Shown here piece after piece: positions 62,323-64,000 of a stretch of DNA of 64,000 bases; within the stretch, counting starts at the first letter, position 1, and every line of letters starts with the position of its first letter. The notes beneath the pieces are model-generated. The model was not told the origin of the DNA. It searched no databases and saw only the letters and a program-made list of their open reading frames with translations. Origin of the DNA: Actinostola sp. cb2023 (taxonomy: Eukaryota; Cnidaria; Anthozoa; Actiniaria; Actinostolidae); the NCBI GenBank assembly GCA_033675265.1, contig JAUJYZ010001308.1, positions 1-64,000 on the forward strand. Direction: 5' to 3'. A program made the translations under genes and the position numbers.

Positions 62323-63856
62323 TAGTAATAATAATAATTTCATTCTTAACATTTTTACAATAATATTGAATAGCTATTTCATTAATACCTTGATGTCATT
62401 TAATGGTAGCAGATCTTCTTTTGTTATTTCTTTCTCAGTCCAAATCTGACAACTTGATAAGTACAATTATAATTAACATATTAGTTACAGAAATACCTGG
62501 TTAATTAATTACAATCACAATGTACCTGTATGTTTTAGTTTTTGTACTTTCAGCTTCTTTTAGTATTCCGTAATTTTCCCTGAAGGATAGAAAATATTGA
62601 TACAAATAGTATAAAGCCAAACCTCCAACATGGGAAATCAAAGTCCCAATATGGTACCTTAATTTCTTAACTTTAATTTATTTTATTTAAATAAAAGTTA
62701 TTATTATGACTTACTTAGTAACAACTTGTAGGTCTCGTATTGCAATGTCAGCTGTAGAAGAGTTAATTTCTTTTTGTAGACCAGACAGGAATTCAGCACT
62801 CAAGATGTTTTTATGAGGATTCATACACTCCACAACAAATGGACGACCTCAAAGATATATAAGATATATTATTATTATAATTAATAACATACTTACAACA
62901 GGAATAACACCTAACATTGCTGAGCTATATTCATATTAGGAAGATTAGGAGGGCCATAAGTTTATCAGCTTAAGCTGTAATATGTATTCCACCCTCGTGA
63001 AATAAAGTGTATTATTATTATTATTATTATTATTATATCTACCTGTTCCTAGCATGCATACATCGATGTCTTCTCGTCCACCAGATGAAAACCTGTAGTC
63101 TGTAATAATAGATATAATTAGCTTGCACAATGTCTTACTATGGATACAATAGAATCACTATAACTATACCATCTGCTTTAATCTTGGGTAAGATGATGTC
63201 ACAGATTTTTTCCTGTAACATACAAAAAAAGGAAAAATACTCTTCAAAGAAAGAAATGACAGATACTTCGACTGTGTTCCTACAATATTCAAATGAAATG
63301 TTCTGTAAATTACTTTTTTGGAAAAGCTCCTAAAACAACACAAAATGCACAGACTGATGCCTCTGTGATCTCTGTGCATTTGATCTAAAAGTAGATTGCA
63401 TGGCTATGTAACAAGACGGAAACACTAAAACAACCTGCACAGATGATTCCAGCTTACGTTCACCATCTATCATCCATGGTGTCTGCGGTAGACGTCTTGA
63501 ATATTTGTTATATCTACCTGTACAAACAATGACAATAATAAGGATATAAATAGAATGCTGCAATACATACAGTACAGATCAGAATACATATTGGTTGTCA
63601 TCGTACCTGCTAATAAAATAGAAGAGTGGGAACAAGAAACTTGAGTGCAATGACATTTGTAGCTTGGTGGTTGAGGAGGACAGTAAGTATACCTAGAATA
63701 ATAAAAATATATTGAAGCAATTAAACCTTTGTATTAGAATTGATTAGAGCATTTGAAGGTAAAATCTATTTACTTTCTTAACTTGTCTGCTGTATCCAAG
63801 TCCTCTAGAGCTCTCCTTACCGATGTTACAGAAAACAAGACTGGTTTCGGGTCCTT
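60458..63856 (-). CDS. PUS10: Pus10, right mirror copy, 5' part beyond window
   Basis: Reverse-complement copy of PUS10 covering exons 8 (63774-63856) to 19 (60458-60541). The window ends inside intron 7. Exon 13 (62715-62847, 133 nt) is complete here and encodes GRPFVVECMNPHKN onward, which the left copy lacks. Exon 15 is in frame because it has one A fewer than the left copy. The final exon differs: the TAG of the left copy is replaced by a small rearrangement, so the frame runs through one satellite monomer and ends at TAA 60458-60460, adding about 15 residues (DNQCHIDGTSTM...). Catalytic-loop exon 12 is 63043-63099. This copy looks functional over the part visible. Confidence 0.93.
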
Positions 63857-64000
63857 CTTCAATTAAAAACATTGGATGCATTATTCAACATTTCTGAAAC
63901 AACATTCTAAGAAGCAAGAACTTGATGATATAGAGAGCTGTAAGCAGCAGCTGTTCTACTGATAGAGTTGTTTTCGTATGAGTGGGAAACCTACGGTATG

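Larger units (their letters stand above)
4897..64000. repeat. Giant imperfect inverted repeat (palindrome) centred near 39,588
   Basis: The sequence 39565-39579 is the exact reverse complement of 39596-39610, with a 16-nt spacer between. Moving outward, every gene, satellite and MITE of the left arm recurs in mirror order on the right. The window end (63962-64000) matches 4897-4936. The left arm is about 34.7 kb and the right arm 24.4 kb; nearly all of the difference is the 63-bp satellite. Indel density is highest within about 1.3 kb of the centre. A fold-back assembly of two haplotypes is the likely cause, but a genuine palindrome is not excluded. Confidence 0.95.

Overview
The window is animal nuclear DNA from an invertebrate. 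The genes are split into many short exons with GT..AG introns, the encoded proteins are typical of animals, and MITEs and satellites fill the introns. A sponge or cnidarian would fit, but the species cannot be fixed from the sequence. The dominant structure is a giant inverted repeat centred near 39,588. Roughly 4,897-39,579 (left arm) returns in reverse complement as 39,596-64,000 (right arm). The arms differ by scattered indels, by one 139-bp deletion, and by a satellite that spans about 10.7 kb on the left and 0.4 kb on the right. Indels are densest at the centre. The simplest reading is two haplotypes joined by a fold-back read or assembly error; a real palindrome is the alternative.

The left arm holds three genes. 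PUS10 (+, 2,980-8,271) encodes the tRNA pseudouridine synthase Pus10 in 19 exons. NSL1 (-, 24,995-11,494) encodes a subunit of the Mis12 kinetochore complex in 6 exons. The third gene (+, 25,074-39,228) encodes a long protein I do not recognise: two related Cys-rich modules, Pro-rich tracts, an acidic 18-residue repeat and a long Ser/Thr-acidic/basic repeat. NSL1 and this gene diverge from a 78-bp bidirectional promoter. The right arm carries the mirror copies: the unknown gene (-), NSL1 (+) and a 5'-truncated PUS10 (-). Where both arms are present, one arm usually corrects the other's frameshift.

The most striking feature is where the tandem repeats sit. In NSL1 introns 2 and 4, and probably intron 9 of the unknown gene, the repeat monomer contains the last bases of the upstream exon plus its 5' splice site. 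Each array therefore carries tens to about 170 copies of an exon end and splice donor. The NSL1 intron-4 monomer is 63 bp (21 codons) and open in the exon's frame, so using a later donor would add 21-residue blocks. Another array starts at the PUS10 stop codon and another at the PUS10 intron-1 donor.

Regions 1-2,870 and 9,296-9,748 show no recognisable gene. The first holds repeats, including a fold-back structure and a possible tRNA-derived SINE. MITEs with clear terminal inverted repeats occur throughout, and one supplies the stop codon and AATAAA of NSL1.
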